Assembly: GCF_004087835.1 (NCBI RefSeq)
Contig: NZ_CP035121.1
Location: forward strand, 1 to 64,000
Direction: 5' to 3'
Length of the DNA: 64,000 nt
Source: Halorussus pelagicus
Lineage (GTDB): Archaea > Halobacteriota > Halobacteria > Halobacteriales > Haladaptataceae
Shown here: piece by piece, positions 28,001-35,846 of the stretch
Numbering within the stretch: the stretch's first letter is position 1
How the letters are laid out: each line of letters opens with the position of its first letter
Translations under genes and position numbers: made by a program
The notes under the pieces: model-generated
The model's database searches: none
What the model was told of the DNA's origin: nothing
Seen by the model: only the letters and a program-made list of their open reading frames with translations

Positions 28001-29288
28001 TGAAAAAGAACAGACAGTCGAAGAACTAACATCCGAGACAACCACGGACGACAACGCTGGGCCGAGTATAAAGGCTGATCAGCAGTACGAGTCACCACCA
28101 GATGGACTTGATTTGGTGGGTGAAATGTTTCAGCAACCAAATGGATCGTTCCCCGCAGACGTATTACGGGATCGACCACTCATTCTCTTGGTCCACAAGC
28201 CCCAGACAGATCGATATGGGACAACCGTTCAGTTCCTCTGTCGAGAACTCTATCACCAGCTCGAAGGCGGCCTTCCCCGCGGACATATTCGAGGTGACTC
28301 CGACAATATCGAACGCCGACTGAAAGCAGGCAGTCGTATTGAATTCATCGATGAAACAGACGGAGACTTCTTTGACCATGCTCGATCGACAGCTAACTCA
28401 ATTACAGGCAATGCCGTGCGCTGGGAGCAAATTCGCCGACGTATTCAAGAGTTGGACACCCAAGGACTCGGATTCCTGGTCTTCCAGCTGCCCAGTAATT
28501 TCGTCCATGAATTTAGACAGGAGCTTCACGAACATGTCCGTCCCCATCGCCCACAAATAATCGAACTAAAACCTCGACTACCGATCGACGAGTACAGCAA
28601 CAACGATAGTTACTATGAGCAAGCAATCTCAACAGCTGAAGCACTCTGGGGCTACCCAGATCTCCAAAGCGAACTCAAACACCGCGATCCTTCAACTGCG
28701 TTCGATACGTTCGACGACATCTTCACCCTCGCAGAACGCCGCGCTTGGACCCAGCTACATGACGGATTAACTACGCCAATTACGACTGACGACGAAGCAC
28801 GCTCACCTGTAATGGAGGTCCGCCCAAATCAATCAGGTGATAGCAGCCGCGGCAACGAAAGCACGCTGCATTTTGCACTCAAAGTGTTCGTCGTCCGCTG
28901 GTTAATCGAATCTGAAGGATACCCGTTCAGTTCAGTAACGACGGAAACGGACACGCCACTCGCTGACAGTAGCAGCAGTAACCTGATTCCTGATATTCAG
29001 TGTAATAATACTGTTTTCGAAATCGAAACCTTGTACGGGACTGGTACACCGACCCTCTCAATCAAAGAAACAATCGAAAAGTACCGTGACCACGCATCTA
29101 TATCTGAAATCCACCTTGTGGTCCCACCGCTCGCCGGCTTCCTCCACTACAACAATCTGGTTCAACTCGTCCATGACATAAACAACAACTGGGCTCTCAC
29201 GGCTAAGCTCTCGATACCTGTCTTAGAATCCCAAGAGCTCGCCTCAATCAACCGACTCAAACACACCCTTCAAGGAAAAACAGAGTAA
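25077..29288 (+). CDS. 1403-residue protein with degenerate NTPase-like region and C-terminal PD-(D/E)XK-like domain
   Basis: Starts with a 60-residue low-complexity Ser/Gly/Asn tail, then about 900 helix-rich residues of unknown family. Near residues 1030-1060 a stretch LILLVHKPQTDRYGTTVQFL sits where a P-loop core strand and helix might be expected, but the GKS/T signature is missing. The C-terminal 120 residues run NESTLHFALKVFVVRWL, then LIPDIQC and FEIETLYGTG (about 1305-1325). This is the alpha-beta-beta layout of restriction-endonuclease-like domains, with ExE in place of the common ExK. It has its own promoter 350 bp after the PLD gene but shares strand, composition and context with it. 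I do not recognise the family. Confidence 0.75.
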   Translation: MTEETTNERRESHSNQESTSEGQESTSIRGTRSGSNGIHSDEKPPNGGGNGSGEPSGDDGKSKPTPPSDEELHLLTFLWLIERNDTTFDITGFQAKRLYEQSLARGDNVGEVYAELKGPFISSKRDTDPVQLTDRACEFVRQADDMQTTVCEELSESIADAISEQEYLSRLLWLAHSDETEFKWYLDEHRNQISEPQKFLPVFFTDERLQATPAIGTAMDEIGDLTEKIRDNIERRLNDEEYLKALAVFFGDTVTALLQLSAEERIRCSNVQEVLSYYLREDDPDQISQELRQAGLDVDHNAFQIDIDRLFEKHRDELEQWLSFDRTACKTAFETYWELILEWNSGFRGKTEEMKQQLVAAGAVVPQTKYLAVRDEVSDIAEQVVNELYSEIQDRLNGVENAECQVFFDFDEAIEQDEEILIVLHGNSWSSNQYHYPAFIKGSSSNRSDPDKNPFTQKVVLVPSPREFGFEDAHLERDRYHCSGTAIEKPTTNSEFSALGDVDGLTAVKNEFDQFEWKQPNSSSVQRAKKIIEQREQISLEAAFDEIAEYSQPYQEALYTIAAKRTTKTSIDRSGYTEQILWADVEETLEIRYPSLSDAERSEIKETLRKILVDRAGIDLVEFRDEKQVYDRFGDQFEKSLKNRIQDLSLKERRLIHVFLTSWGDKRMIRPDLDLQPKFDVYHEFWFGEPPTIDSSLLDLLVSCGICSIATYVDSNNNSTGQKYALYHGVQENTNLFLNATHVSPESTNIDVFDDYESDIPQLAGLEYVVENNGQVSRSELRDALLSIDRDAWMAFEMIDGVLAERDDTVFLDPRLVNEVSQWLTETKRRCVPKTDETEHYLSQADVIDVTLSFDEQKRIYEGHLLTRDEEQIQVVIAPWLTENNEEWLDRTAVVIITSEYYETVLNRRQDSYGNFLAIGLTDDSFEFYRSLPYDEIASPIINAFNNDYPLHRQTLDIDTNDTPTESSPEQSELTEKEQTVEELTSETTTDDNAGPSIKADQQYESPPDGLDLVGEMFQQPNGSFPADVLRDRPLILLVHKPQTDRYGTTVQFLCRELYHQLEGGLPRGHIRGDSDNIERRLKAGSRIEFIDETDGDFFDHARSTANSITGNAVRWEQIRRRIQELDTQGLGFLVFQLPSNFVHEFRQELHEHVRPHRPQIIELKPRLPIDEYSNNDSYYEQAISTAEALWGYPDLQSELKHRDPSTAFDTFDDIFTLAERRAWTQLHDGLTTPITTDDEARSPVMEVRPNQSGDSSRGNESTLHFALKVFVVRWLIESEGYPFSSVTTETDTPLADSSSSNLIPDIQCNNTVFEIETLYGTGTPTLSIKETIEKYRDHASISEIHLVVPPLAGFLHYNNLVQLVHDINNNWALTAKLSIPVLESQELASINRLKHTLQGKTE

Positions 29289-29389
29289 CGTCCTTCACCA
29301 ACTGGACATACTAAATCTAATATAGTCCTTCTATTACTCAGTTGCTCCACTACTACATTTATGACTGATACTGGAGATCTATCTTCCGT

Positions 29390-29631
29390 AACAGAATGGT
29401 CGTGTTAAGTTAGGAGCGTATCCGATCGCAGTCGGGCGGTTATGAGGCGTCGGTGCTGGCTGAGTCAGCGCGTTGATTTCAGCGACTTCATTCCGAAACA
29501 GCGGTGATCGGCCGCAGCAGCAACCTGTCGCCACGACACCAACACAAACCACATATAAAGCCGACAGAGTGAGACCGCGAAAAACGGTCTGCATCTCCCG
29601 ATTCTGTCTAAGTTAACACGACCAACAGAAT
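29390..29631. mobile_element. MITE with GGTCGTGTTAA inverted ends and 8-bp target duplication
   Basis: The element spans 29398-29623 (226 bp). The left end GGTCGTGTTAAGTTAG matches the complement of the right end at 15 of 16 positions. The octamer AACAGAAT is repeated directly on each side (29390-29397 and 29624-29631). It has no coding capacity, so it needs a transposase in trans. The 8-bp duplication is as expected for IS6-type haloarchaeal elements; the family call is tentative. Confidence 0.8.
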
Positions 29632-30075
29632 GGTGATTAGGACTTTACTGGTCGCCCCGCATCCGGCTGGTTCGTCTACGACCGCGTTGACAGTAGTCTC
29701 GGCTTTACTCTCTATCTACGAAAACGTCGAAACACTCGCCGAACGCGCCCGCGACCACCTCCGCGACTGTTACTGCAGCCAACCCAACAGCTACCCTGTC
29801 TGTACTTTCGACGAAAACTGCGGGGACGACAATAACTCACTCCTCCGCGCCCCTCCGCCATTGACGTCCTCAACTAACTCCTCGGCGACGAGGACCGCGA
29901 CGACTTCGCCGACCACCTTCCCGATGATAAACTTAGCGGCGACCGCCGTCCCGTCATCCTCTACTCCTAACCAACCTATAGTACGACGGTGAAGGGCAGA
30001 TATCTCTTCTCGAATCAGTCCAAGTAAGAACTATAGGGTTCTGGTATCTGTTCTGCCTATAGTTGGTACATAGTT
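29632..30075. other. Decayed coding sequence between MITE and epsilon-like gene
   Basis: No intact gene. A plus-strand frame from 29630 reads sensibly for a while (YENVETLAERARDHLRDCY), then becomes Ser/Thr/Pro-rich. A different frame further on reads LGDEDRDDFADHLPDDKLSG and ends VILYS near 29969, which has the acidic character of a haloarchaeal protein. I interpret this as a gene broken by frameshifts and a stop; parent family unknown. Confidence 0.3.
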
Positions 30076-30690
30076 GTGAGTGAGAAAATCACCTCCGTAG
30101 ATCAAACGGAGTCAGAGGAAGCAGATAGTGCTCTTGTCGATGAAACTCCGGAGCTCCGACCCTCCCGCCAACAGGAGCGCGACCATTCCCCGGATGTGTA
30201 TTCCTCGGGGTATGATCCATTTGGTGAGACTCGCGTTGGCATCGGAAGTGCTGGCGGAGATGTAACGAAACTCATCCGGCATAATGAAGGCCGTCATCGT
30301 TCTGACGGCAATCACAGCACCCGTGAAGCAGTCCGCGACAAAGTCCGTGTAACCGAGGCCTTCTGCTCTGCTCTCGATCTCCCCGCTTATCAGCAACAAG
30401 CGGCAGTCACCGCGATGACTACCATGAACCTTGATCGATTCGGTCGGCAGAAACGCCTGTCAAAAGTTGCCCTCGCAACGATCAAAGTCGTCGTTGAGTG
30501 GGACCGGTTCAACCGGATCCCTGAGGAAGCACTCCCGGATATCGATGACGACCAACTCCCGAAGCGGATGCTGGAACAAGACGAGTTTCAAAACCTGCTG
30601 GACGAGCAGGACGTTTCAAAATCCGATCTCTACAGCGTTTCACAACTCGTCAAACGTGAACTCAAAAAACACGATCACTTTCCACTGTGA
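30076..30690 (+). CDS. RNA polymerase subunit epsilon-like protein
   Basis: 204 residues from GTG 30076. The N-terminal 80 residues are acidic and poorly ordered. The C-terminal part, KVRVTEAFCSALDLPAYQQQ followed by AVTAMTTMNLDRFGRQKRLS and KVALATIKVVVEWDR, resembles from memory the conserved region of the haloarchaeal protein annotated as RNA polymerase subunit epsilon, which has a cyclin- or TFB-like helical character. On a mobile region it may be a regulator derived from that family. Monocistronic, no partner visible. Confidence 0.5.
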   Translation: MSEKITSVDQTESEEADSALVDETPELRPSRQQERDHSPDVYSSGYDPFGETRVGIGSAGGDVTKLIRHNEGRHRSDGNHSTREAVRDKVRVTEAFCSALDLPAYQQQAAVTAMTTMNLDRFGRQKRLSKVALATIKVVVEWDRFNRIPEEALPDIDDDQLPKRMLEQDEFQNLLDEQDVSKSDLYSVSQLVKRELKKHDHFPL

Positions 30691-31315
30691 TTACGCCTTG
30701 TACCCGCTGAATATACCACGGCGGAGCCCTCGTTGGATAACGATACCCCCCTTACTCTGCCGATAGATACGTTATAGTAATTGTATTCAGGGCCATTATT
30801 CCTTATAGCAATATATATTTAACTATTCCCTGCGACAATACGCGGGTTGAGGGTCGTCGGTCGTCGGTTCCGCCATAAGGCGGAGCGACGGCCTGGCTGC
30901 CAATTAACACGCGAAGTTCGCCAGCCCTTCGGCAAGCAGGGTACCCAACTCTGGCCCCTTCGTAACCCCTTTTCAGAAAAGGTCAGTTCACGAGGACTCT
31001 GCTTCAGCCACAAAGGAGTATTCCAATACGCACGCGAGCTTCGAAGCTTCGACCCAGCCAACCGCTTCGGTGTACTATTCCATCGTACGCGCGTAGTTCA
31101 CGAATCGCCTCTCGTCGTTAGCCAGCGACGCTCCCTTAGAGACCCTTCGGCACTCCTCCAGAGAGTTCCAACTCTCTCGAAGGCTCAACTCGCCGGGTCT
31201 CCTCACCAGCACGTATCAACGCGCCCAGTGGCAACACTGGCCAGCGTAGATACACCCCTAAGCAGCCACTGGCACACAGACGACGAAGTATCACCACACG
31301 CGGTTCCTTCGACCA
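30691..31315. ncRNA. Structured non-coding stretch upstream of 31316 gene
   Basis: 625 bp without a convincing gene. From 30840 on it contains several hairpin-forming pairs, for example TTCCGCC/GGCGGA around 30867-30884, CTTTTC/GAAAAG around 30970-30982, and GAGCTTCGAAGCTTC near 31038-31052. A 98-codon minus frame overlaps but reads Arg/Trp-rich and unlikely. It could be a structured RNA, a single-strand origin or a transfer origin. No family recognised. Confidence 0.25.
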
Positions 31316-31702
31316 ATGTCCAGCCACACCAACCTCGACCAGACGTATCTCCCGCCGATCAAACAACACGCCCGCGACCGCTGGCACGAACGCTTCCCTA
31401 CGGACCGCGCGCTCGAAGCCGCCTGGCGCGCCGCCAAACCCGTCGAAGCCCCCGCCGCCCGATGCAGCCACGCCCGCCTCTACGAACCCATGGACGCACT
31501 CATGCTCGTCCGCGACGGCTGGCTCCGCACCGTCCTCATCAACGACGGTCGTCTCGACACGACCGGCCTCGTGATGTGCGACGCCTGCGACGACCTCATA
31601 GACCCGATTACCGACACACGCTGTCCAACCTGCGGAGAACCCCAACCCGCTGTCCAAACCTGCGGACAAGTCACCGTCATCCGGGGAGGTGAGCACCGGT
31701 GA
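31316..31702 (+). CDS. Small zinc-ribbon hypothetical protein
   Basis: 128 residues. Begins MSSHTNLDQTYLPPIKQHAR, with an Arg/Trp-containing helix (HARDRWHERFP). The C-terminal half has CDAC and CPTCG spaced for one zinc ribbon, suggesting DNA or RNA binding. Its stop overlaps the GTG start of the next gene. High GC, unlike the block at 20-29 kb. Family not known to me; the style is typical of haloarchaeal plasmids and proviruses. Confidence 0.65.
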   Translation: MSSHTNLDQTYLPPIKQHARDRWHERFPTDRALEAAWRAAKPVEAPAARCSHARLYEPMDALMLVRDGWLRTVLINDGRLDTTGLVMCDACDDLIDPITDTRCPTCGEPQPAVQTCGQVTVIRGGEHR

Positions 31703-32010
31703 GCAGCCCACCGTTCCTCCACATCGACGAGTTCGACGGCACCAACGGATTCATCAAAACGAAAGCGTTCGTCAACTACAGTATCGACCTCAACAACCAC
31801 ACCCCCCACCAGAAAGTCATGCTGGGCAATAGCGACCGCGGCGACGTCCAACGACCCTGCGTCGTCTTTAACGAAGACATCACCCTTGACGAAGGCTGCG
31901 GCTACGTCTTCGGCGGCTTCGACAACCTCTGGGAAAACGGGGAGGAAATACAGCTGAAACTCGCACAAGGCGCGTGGATCCGGAAGATCTACGACCCTAA
32001 CGACGAGTAG
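31699..32010 (+). CDS. Hypothetical protein coupled to zinc-ribbon gene
   Basis: 103 residues from GTG 31699, overlapping the previous gene by 4 bp. The sequence is acidic and beta-rich (for example FVNYSIDLNNHTPHQKVMLG), possibly a small beta-barrel, with no catalytic motif. Likely co-translated with the zinc-ribbon protein and acting with it. Confidence 0.6.
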   Translation: MSSPPFLHIDEFDGTNGFIKTKAFVNYSIDLNNHTPHQKVMLGNSDRGDVQRPCVVFNEDITLDEGCGYVFGGFDNLWENGEEIQLKLAQGAWIRKIYDPNDE

Positions 32011-32113
32011 TGCATATCCCAAGTTCTGTACGCGACTCGGTAACCGTGGTCGGATAAAGAGAGACTCTCGAACCGGCCAGTTTAATGACTACTGGTCGAG
32101 AAGGGTTGTAGCA

Positions 32114-33358
32114 ATGGCAGCTACACTCACCGAACCCACTGTTCTTGCTGCCGCGAAGGATACCCTCTACCCTGATCTCGACACGAGCACAGACCATTAC
32201 GCCGTCACGGAAACTCAGTTCACCAAACGGACATGGGGAGGATGGGAAATCCCCGGGGATCTACGTAGCCGTCTTGCGCCGTACAATACGATCCGCCTAG
32301 CAGACGGTGAGCCTGACCTCCTCGGCGTCGGGATGCCCGCTCTCGAAGTCCTGAACGCCGACGCCACAACAACCCCGGTCACCGTAATCGAAGCGAAAGG
32401 CCACAACAGGGACCCGAGCGCAGCGGACGTCAGGCAAGGCATCAATCAGGCTCACAGCCATCTGTCTGAAGTCAACATCGGGTACGTCGCTGCTCCAATC
32501 CAAAGCATCTCCGACCAGGCACGCGCCCTCGCACGCGACCTCAACATCGGCGTTATCGGCGTCGAAAGCCCGTACGACGCAACGCTCGTCGAACCAGCTC
32601 GCGTCACCGGTGTCGGTGACTTCTCAACCACAATCGATGCAATCCGGTTCCAGGCCACCACGCATCGTCTTACCGAAGGCAGCTTCCCAGTGAACCATCC
32701 GAAGAACTACCTCGGCTACGCACTCGCCCTCGCTGTAGATGGCGATACGCCTGAGATCTACTCCGAGCACGTGATCAATAGCGTATCGGGCGGCCGCCGC
32801 GGGGCAATCCTCCTCGGTCTCGTCGACAATCAACCTGCTGGAGAAACACTCACGCACCTCGGCGCAGAAGTCGTCCGCTTCGCCCGCAACCAACACGGGA
32901 GCATCGATGCAGCACTAGACGAATTCGCCTCTTGGAAAGGCCGATCAACACCGTTTTTCGACCTTGCCCCTCGCTGGGCACAACTCGCCCGGTCAGTCGC
33001 CATCCAGTACGACCCAACCCGACTCATCATCGAAGCACTCGAACGCCTCCACCAACGCGGCATCAAACCCGCAACCATCGACGCCGTCGTCCGAGAAGCC
33101 TCCCGCATCAACCAACCACTCACCGTCGAAGTCTTCTTCACCCAAACCCGACGCGAAGACGTTCTCACCGCAGATGGAGACATCGACGAATCCATGCTCT
33201 CTGATCCGACGGTATACAAATCAGGCATCCACTTCCAATTCAAATACCACCTCTACCACATCGGCCTGCTCACAGACGGCGGAACCGACGACAAAGACGA
33301 AGTTCTCGACAACGACTGGATGTTAGAACATTTAGTCAATCTCCGTCACTTCAGCTGA
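32114..33358 (+). CDS. Restriction-endonuclease-like hypothetical protein
   Basis: 414 residues. A TATA-like GTTTAATGA about 30 bp ahead predicts a leaderless start. Residues 65-110 contain EPDLLGV followed by VTVIEAKGHNRD and then a helix with Gln (DVRQGINQA). This is the D...ExK...Q pattern of PD-(D/E)XK nucleases of the RecB/NERD type. The rest is unassigned, with a C-terminal part reading FQFKYHLYHIGLL. A DNA nuclease or a nuclease-fold DNA binder; role in defence or replication is guesswork. Confidence 0.7.
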   Translation: MAATLTEPTVLAAAKDTLYPDLDTSTDHYAVTETQFTKRTWGGWEIPGDLRSRLAPYNTIRLADGEPDLLGVGMPALEVLNADATTTPVTVIEAKGHNRDPSAADVRQGINQAHSHLSEVNIGYVAAPIQSISDQARALARDLNIGVIGVESPYDATLVEPARVTGVGDFSTTIDAIRFQATTHRLTEGSFPVNHPKNYLGYALALAVDGDTPEIYSEHVINSVSGGRRGAILLGLVDNQPAGETLTHLGAEVVRFARNQHGSIDAALDEFASWKGRSTPFFDLAPRWAQLARSVAIQYDPTRLIIEALERLHQRGIKPATIDAVVREASRINQPLTVEVFFTQTRREDVLTADGDIDESMLSDPTVYKSGIHFQFKYHLYHIGLLTDGGTDDKDEVLDNDWMLEHLVNLRHFS

Positions 33359-33371
33359 TTATCTGTACAGC

Positions 33372-34010
33372 CTACACCCACTCAAGCGCCGCGTTGTGCT
33401 GTACCACGTACTCTGGATTCAGGCTCTCATCCGGGAGCGAGATCCGCTCTCCAGTCCGGTCAAGAACCGTCCGCTGCAATAACTCACTTTCTGTCTCGAA
33501 CGACGGGTTCAGTTGCAGCCGGTACTCTCGGTCAATCGTGAATAACTCCCGATTAAACGCCGCGTGATGCGTCTTGCTCAACGGCAACACGTTCGCCAAA
33601 TTAGCTCTGTACTCCGGGTACTCGCTCCACGAGAGTACGTGCGCGACGTCTAACAGTCCCGGATGATCAACACCGGACACCGGGCACGTCCAGTCATGCC
33701 GTGAGACTGCTGTTGCACGGAACTCTGGATCCACCGCACGGGCATGTGTCGTCGTTTCGTACGTCCCAGCCGATACTGCCGTACCTGACGTTGTCGCCGT
33801 CCGCGCTACATCCGCCCACTTTTCAACTGCACCCTCAACGAACTCCCAGCCCTCATCAGTCAACGCATACCCTGCCCCTGTTTCTCGATAAGCTTCATGC
33901 TCCGCAACCAGTTCGCCCGTTGCCTCGCCATATCCGTCTCCCCACGACTCCACCCCCAACTCAGGGTGCGTATCCAACTGCTGATCACTAATCTCTGCAT
34001 CCGCCCGCAA
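33372..34010 (-). CDS. HNH endonuclease
   Basis: 212 residues from TTG 34010; a stop just upstream excludes a longer frame, and 10 bp separate it from the preceding gene. The core reads HDWTCPVSGV, then LLDVAHVLSW and NVLPLSKTHHAAFNRELF, the HNH fold with the His and Asn of the metal site in place. The N-terminal half is acidic. Such stand-alone HNH nucleases occur in haloarchaeal restriction and defence settings. Probably co-transcribed with the nuclease-like gene upstream. Confidence 0.75.
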   Translation of the reverse strand: MRADAEISDQQLDTHPELGVESWGDGYGEATGELVAEHEAYRETGAGYALTDEGWEFVEGAVEKWADVARTATTSGTAVSAGTYETTTHARAVDPEFRATAVSRHDWTCPVSGVDHPGLLDVAHVLSWSEYPEYRANLANVLPLSKTHHAAFNRELFTIDREYRLQLNPSFETESELLQRTVLDRTGERISLPDESLNPEYVVQHNAALEWV

Positions 34011-34020
34011 ACCATGTCAC

Positions 34021-35235
34021 CTACTTGTCTCTACCGGAACCCTCAACAACTGATTGCTGTTCAGGTACCTCGCCGAATTCCTCTCGCCGCTGGACCCCGT
34101 CGTAGAAGATGGTATGGAGCTGTTCCATCTTGTCCGTCGTTTCCTCAATGATCGCGTCCGGTGATTGGTCTGTATCCACGTCCCACACGAACCGAATTCG
34201 CTTCGCGGTCTTGTACCCGCTTTTTTTGCTGAGGACGTGGCGGATATCCTCAGGGTCGGTGTACCGCGTGGGCGACTCCTCTTTCGAGAGGCTATTCCAC
34301 GAAGTCTCAACGTGCATGTCGTTAGCGATGACAACGTCCGTCAGCGCATCAGCGTTGTCTCGGAGGAGGTCCTTCACGTCCGTGTCCTTACTCAGATAGG
34401 TGTTCATCTGAACGTAGACCTCGTTATGAAGGGCCGGGACGATGATGGCGATATACCAGCTATTCCCGGAGATGTTGTAGTTTGTCTCCGTGTCCCGATA
34501 CCCGAGTGGGTGGACGGAGAAGACGTGGTACGGCGGGCCTAGACTCCGGTGATCCTTCTCCTTCACATCATAAATGTTCTTTTTGATCCGGTTATGGTGA
34601 TCGAGGTGCTTCTCACCCTTGTCGTAGAGCCGGAGGTCTTCGACACGGTCCGTAGCCTCTAGCACGAGATCGACTGTTTCGTTCTGGTGCGTCACCAACC
34701 AGTGCTCGTCGCGTCGGTACTCCGTGAAGCCGCGGAAGCCTTCGTAGCCCTTGTCTCGGAACATGTCTGCCATGATTTCGACCGCCTCTGATTTGTCGCC
34801 CATCTCGATCACTGCTTGCCCGATGTCTTCCCACTGTTTCCACGTTGCATCGGCCGTAAACTCTGGTTCGCAGACGTCTTCCGTGACGGCAAACAGGTGA
34901 ATCTCACGACGATGCGCATTGTGTTCGAGCTTGCGGCGTTCCTCCCGGAGTTGGCTATCGGAAAGGCCGTCCTCACATTTCGACTCGTAGCCGACGAGTT
35001 TCGTTTGATCACGGACCACCCAGTCCAGCGTCCGGCGGTGGTCATTTTCCGGCGCAAATTCGGGAAGGCCGTCTCGCTGTGTGGCAACCACTTCGGCTGA
35101 GTCGTCGAACGAGATGCTGTCGTCTGCATGAATCGTGTTGAGGACGCGAGGGGTCTCCGCCCAGGATAAGAGAGAGGCGAAGAAGTCGTTCTGTGACTCT
35201 TCTCCGTCGACATATCGGAAAATGTTTTTTGTCAC
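34021..35235 (-). CDS. Hypothetical protein with N-terminal PD-(D/E)XK-like motif
   Basis: About 404 residues from GTG 35235, chosen because GGAG lies 10 bp ahead; an upstream in-frame start at 35280 would add 15 residues. Near residues 65-95 the pattern RRTLDWVV, then LVGYESKCEDGLSDSQL, fits a nuclease core (D...ExK) followed by a Gln helix. The rest has beta-rich segments and an aromatic stretch near SWYIAIIVPALHNEVY, with no other motif. It sits directly upstream of an HNH gene, so the two may form a small nuclease pair. Confidence 0.65.
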   Translation of the reverse strand: MTKNIFRYVDGEESQNDFFASLLSWAETPRVLNTIHADDSISFDDSAEVVATQRDGLPEFAPENDHRRTLDWVVRDQTKLVGYESKCEDGLSDSQLREERRKLEHNAHRREIHLFAVTEDVCEPEFTADATWKQWEDIGQAVIEMGDKSEAVEIMADMFRDKGYEGFRGFTEYRRDEHWLVTHQNETVDLVLEATDRVEDLRLYDKGEKHLDHHNRIKKNIYDVKEKDHRSLGPPYHVFSVHPLGYRDTETNYNISGNSWYIAIIVPALHNEVYVQMNTYLSKDTDVKDLLRDNADALTDVVIANDMHVETSWNSLSKEESPTRYTDPEDIRHVLSKKSGYKTAKRIRFVWDVDTDQSPDAIIEETTDKMEQLHTIFYDGVQRREEFGEVPEQQSVVEGSGRDK

Positions 35236-35397
35236 GATGGTGTTACTCCGTATAGTCGCGATGTAAAGCTCGGGCAACAATCAGCGTAGGGATGAATGCC
35301 ATACTGCCGTCGTGCAAAAATCCGGTGGAAATGAAGGGGTAGAAAGGGCGGCCAAAACAAGTGGTCCAAAGGATGGGAACGGCGGCCAAGCGTTCTA

Positions 35398-35664
35398 CTA
35401 CCGATATAGGTTTTCGCGGTGGCGGGCCTCGTGGACCACGATCTCGCCAGCATTCTCGTCGACGTCGACGAAGACACGGTAGGAGCCCCAGTTGAACTTG
35501 CCGGTCGCCTGGCCACTCCACGGCGAGTAGTCCCAGTCAGTAGGCGACCGCCAGTCACAGCTAGCGACACGCTTCAGCTTCTTCTGCAGGCGGGCGGCCG
35601 CCTCACGGTCCAGCGTCTCGAAAGCCGCCTCGGAATCGCGCCGGAAGGAAATGTCGTAGGCCAT
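35398..35664 (-). CDS. RelE/ParE-family toxin
   Basis: 88 residues with the RelE/ParE pattern: N-terminal MAYDISFRRDSEAAFETLD, a central basic helix (LQKKLKRVA), then WGSYRVFVDVD and a C-terminal IVVHEARHRENLY. RelE-type toxins cut mRNA on the ribosome; ParE types block gyrase. No antitoxin gene is visible on either side. A perfect 12-bp inverted repeat sits 10 bp ahead of the ATG. The start is preceded by GGCTGTGATACTGATCACCC rather than a clear ribosome site. Confidence 0.75.
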   Translation of the reverse strand: MAYDISFRRDSEAAFETLDREAAARLQKKLKRVASCDWRSPTDWDYSPWSGQATGKFNWGSYRVFVDVDENAGEIVVHEARHRENLYR

Positions 35665-35673
35665 GGGTGATCA

Positions 35674-35703
35674 GTATCACAGCCGCAGTCACGGCTGTGA
35701 TAC
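35674..35703. promoter_or_regulatory. Perfect 12-bp inverted repeat upstream of RelE toxin
   Basis: GTATCACAGCCG and its exact complement CGGCTGTGATAC flank a 6-bp spacer, 10 bp before the toxin ATG on the minus strand. Either an operator for autoregulation or, in RNA, a hairpin that would hide the translation start. Confidence 0.6.
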
Positions 35704-35846
35704 GGGTAACACCCAGTCGCAGGCCGGTGGGAACCAGACCTGCAATGCGTGTGGCCTATTCTCTATTTCAACAAATACAGCCTCATCACTTCAATTTTGC
35801 GTGAGAATACAGAACAAGGCGAGAACGACCGGACAGTATCCGCTAT

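Noticed and set aside
20462-29288. Assignment of the PLD module to DISARM, BREX or another named system
   Set aside because: No helicase, methylase, DUF1998 or PglZ-type gene accompanies it; a PLD domain alone is not diagnostic.
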